Positions 63,607-64,000 of a stretch of DNA of 64,000 nucleotides are shown here, piece after piece. Source of the DNA: Umezawaea endophytica (GTDB lineage: Bacteria; Actinomycetota; Actinomycetes; Mycobacteriales; Pseudonocardiaceae); assembly GCF_025061645.1 (NCBI RefSeq), contig NZ_JANYMP010000012.1, forward strand, positions 1-64,000. The letters run 5' to 3'. The notes beneath the pieces were generated by a model. That model saw only the letters and a program-made list of their open reading frames with translations. It was not told the origin of the DNA and did no database searches. Numbering within the stretch: the first letter of the stretch is position 1; each line of letters starts with the position of its first letter. A program made the translations under genes and the position numbers.

Positions 63607-64000
63607 GTGCGTCTCGTCATCGCTCGCTGCCAAGTCGACTACGTCGGCAGGCTCACCGCCCACCTGCCGATGGCCAACCGGCTCCTGCTGATCAAGGCGG
63701 ACGGGTCGGTGTCCATCCACTCGGACGACCGGGCCTTCAAGCCGCTGAACTGGATGAGCCCGCCGTGCTGGCTCATCGAGGACCCCGGCATGTGGATCGT
63801 CCAGAACAAGGCGGGCGAGAAGCTGATCATCACCTTGGAAGAGGTGATGCACGACTCGAAGCACGAACTCGGCCCGGAGCCCGGTCTCGTCAAGGACGGC
63901 GTCGAGTCGGACCTCCAGAAGCTGCTCGCCGAGCACGTCCACACGCTCGGCGAGGGCTGGTCGCTGGTCCGCCGCGAGTTCCCCACCGCCATCGGTCCCG
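63607..64000 (+). CDS. nucS: Mismatch endonuclease NucS/EndoMS, 5' part
   Basis: The start of the mismatch-specific endonuclease used by actinobacteria in place of MutS/MutL. The 131 visible residues hold the N-terminal DNA-binding domain: [32 protein letters not shown] and [11 protein letters not shown]. The C-terminal nuclease domain lies beyond the window. The GTG start at 63607 gives the family N-terminus. The gene is cut by the window edge, not broken. Confidence 0.92.
   Translation, partial: MRLVIARCQVDYVGRLTAHLPMANRLLLIKADGSVSIHSDDRAFKPLNWMSPPCWLIEDPGMWIVQNKAGEKLIITLEEVMHDSKHELGPEPGLVKDGVESDLQKLLAEHVHTLGEGWSLVRREFPTAIGP

Overview
The window is chromosomal DNA of a high-GC actinomycete. 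Gene content and order (a large low-complexity Rho, DUF3105/DUF305 beside argS, XRE-DUF397 pairs, DUF2550 beside atpC, NucS) fit the Pseudonocardiales (Saccharothrix/Lentzea/Actinosynnema-like). This placement is inference from gene content, not from a phylogeny.

Layout. (1) 84-8213: DUF305 and DUF3105 membrane-anchored proteins (minus), then argS-lysA-hom-thrC-thrB with overlapping genes. (2) 8214-19973: rho, a small membrane protein, rpmE, prfA, an alpha/beta hydrolase, dihydrolipoyl dehydrogenase, prmC, a membrane protein, Sua5/YwlC, a WecA/TagO-type transferase and a Uma2 nuclease-fold protein. (3) 20078-27301: atpI-atpBEFHAGD, closed by a hairpin directly after atpD. (4) 27487-34151: genes that separate atpD from atpC: a secreted protein, an IclR-pobA-pcaK 4-hydroxybenzoate module and a SigE-family sigma factor operon. 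(5) 34333-44771: atpC, DUF2550, an antitoxin with an N-terminally truncated PIN toxin, a PduO-type adenosyltransferase, small zinc-finger-like and XRE/DUF397 genes, murA with Asp at the fosfomycin site, a MeaA-type B12 mutase, an isochorismatase with a divergent GlxA-type regulator, and an enoyl-CoA hydratase. (6) 45106-60341: a biosynthetic cluster. (7) 60323-64000: a two-component system, a GNAT-NUDIX pair and the start of nucS.

The biosynthetic cluster is a twelve-gene minus-strand operon (56970 to 45106) in which nearly every stop overlaps the next start. It encodes 3-amino-4-hydroxybenzoate synthesis (GriI/GriH types), an adenylating ligase, two acyl carrier proteins, a ketosynthase with an unusual half-length chain-length-factor-like partner, a second ligase resembling ATP-dependent diazotases, a DUF6125-like protein, an atypical SDR without the usual Tyr/Lys pair, and a CreE/CreD-type nitrous-acid pathway. 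A divergent flavodoxin-like reductase, a DHA2-type exporter and a LysR regulator flank it. The set resembles the avenalumic/p-coumaric (ava/cma) diazotization-dependent deamination clusters, but no ketoreductase, dehydratase or thioesterase is visible.

The most unexpected signal is not a gene. Two nested palindromes (10748-10854 and 44862-44961) share an identical 29-base core but have different, perfectly complementary outer arms. Each lies between convergent genes at the centre of a roughly 1.5-3 kb island in which the + strand is depleted of C and enriched in T and G, whichever strand is coding. A third such island runs off the left edge of the window.
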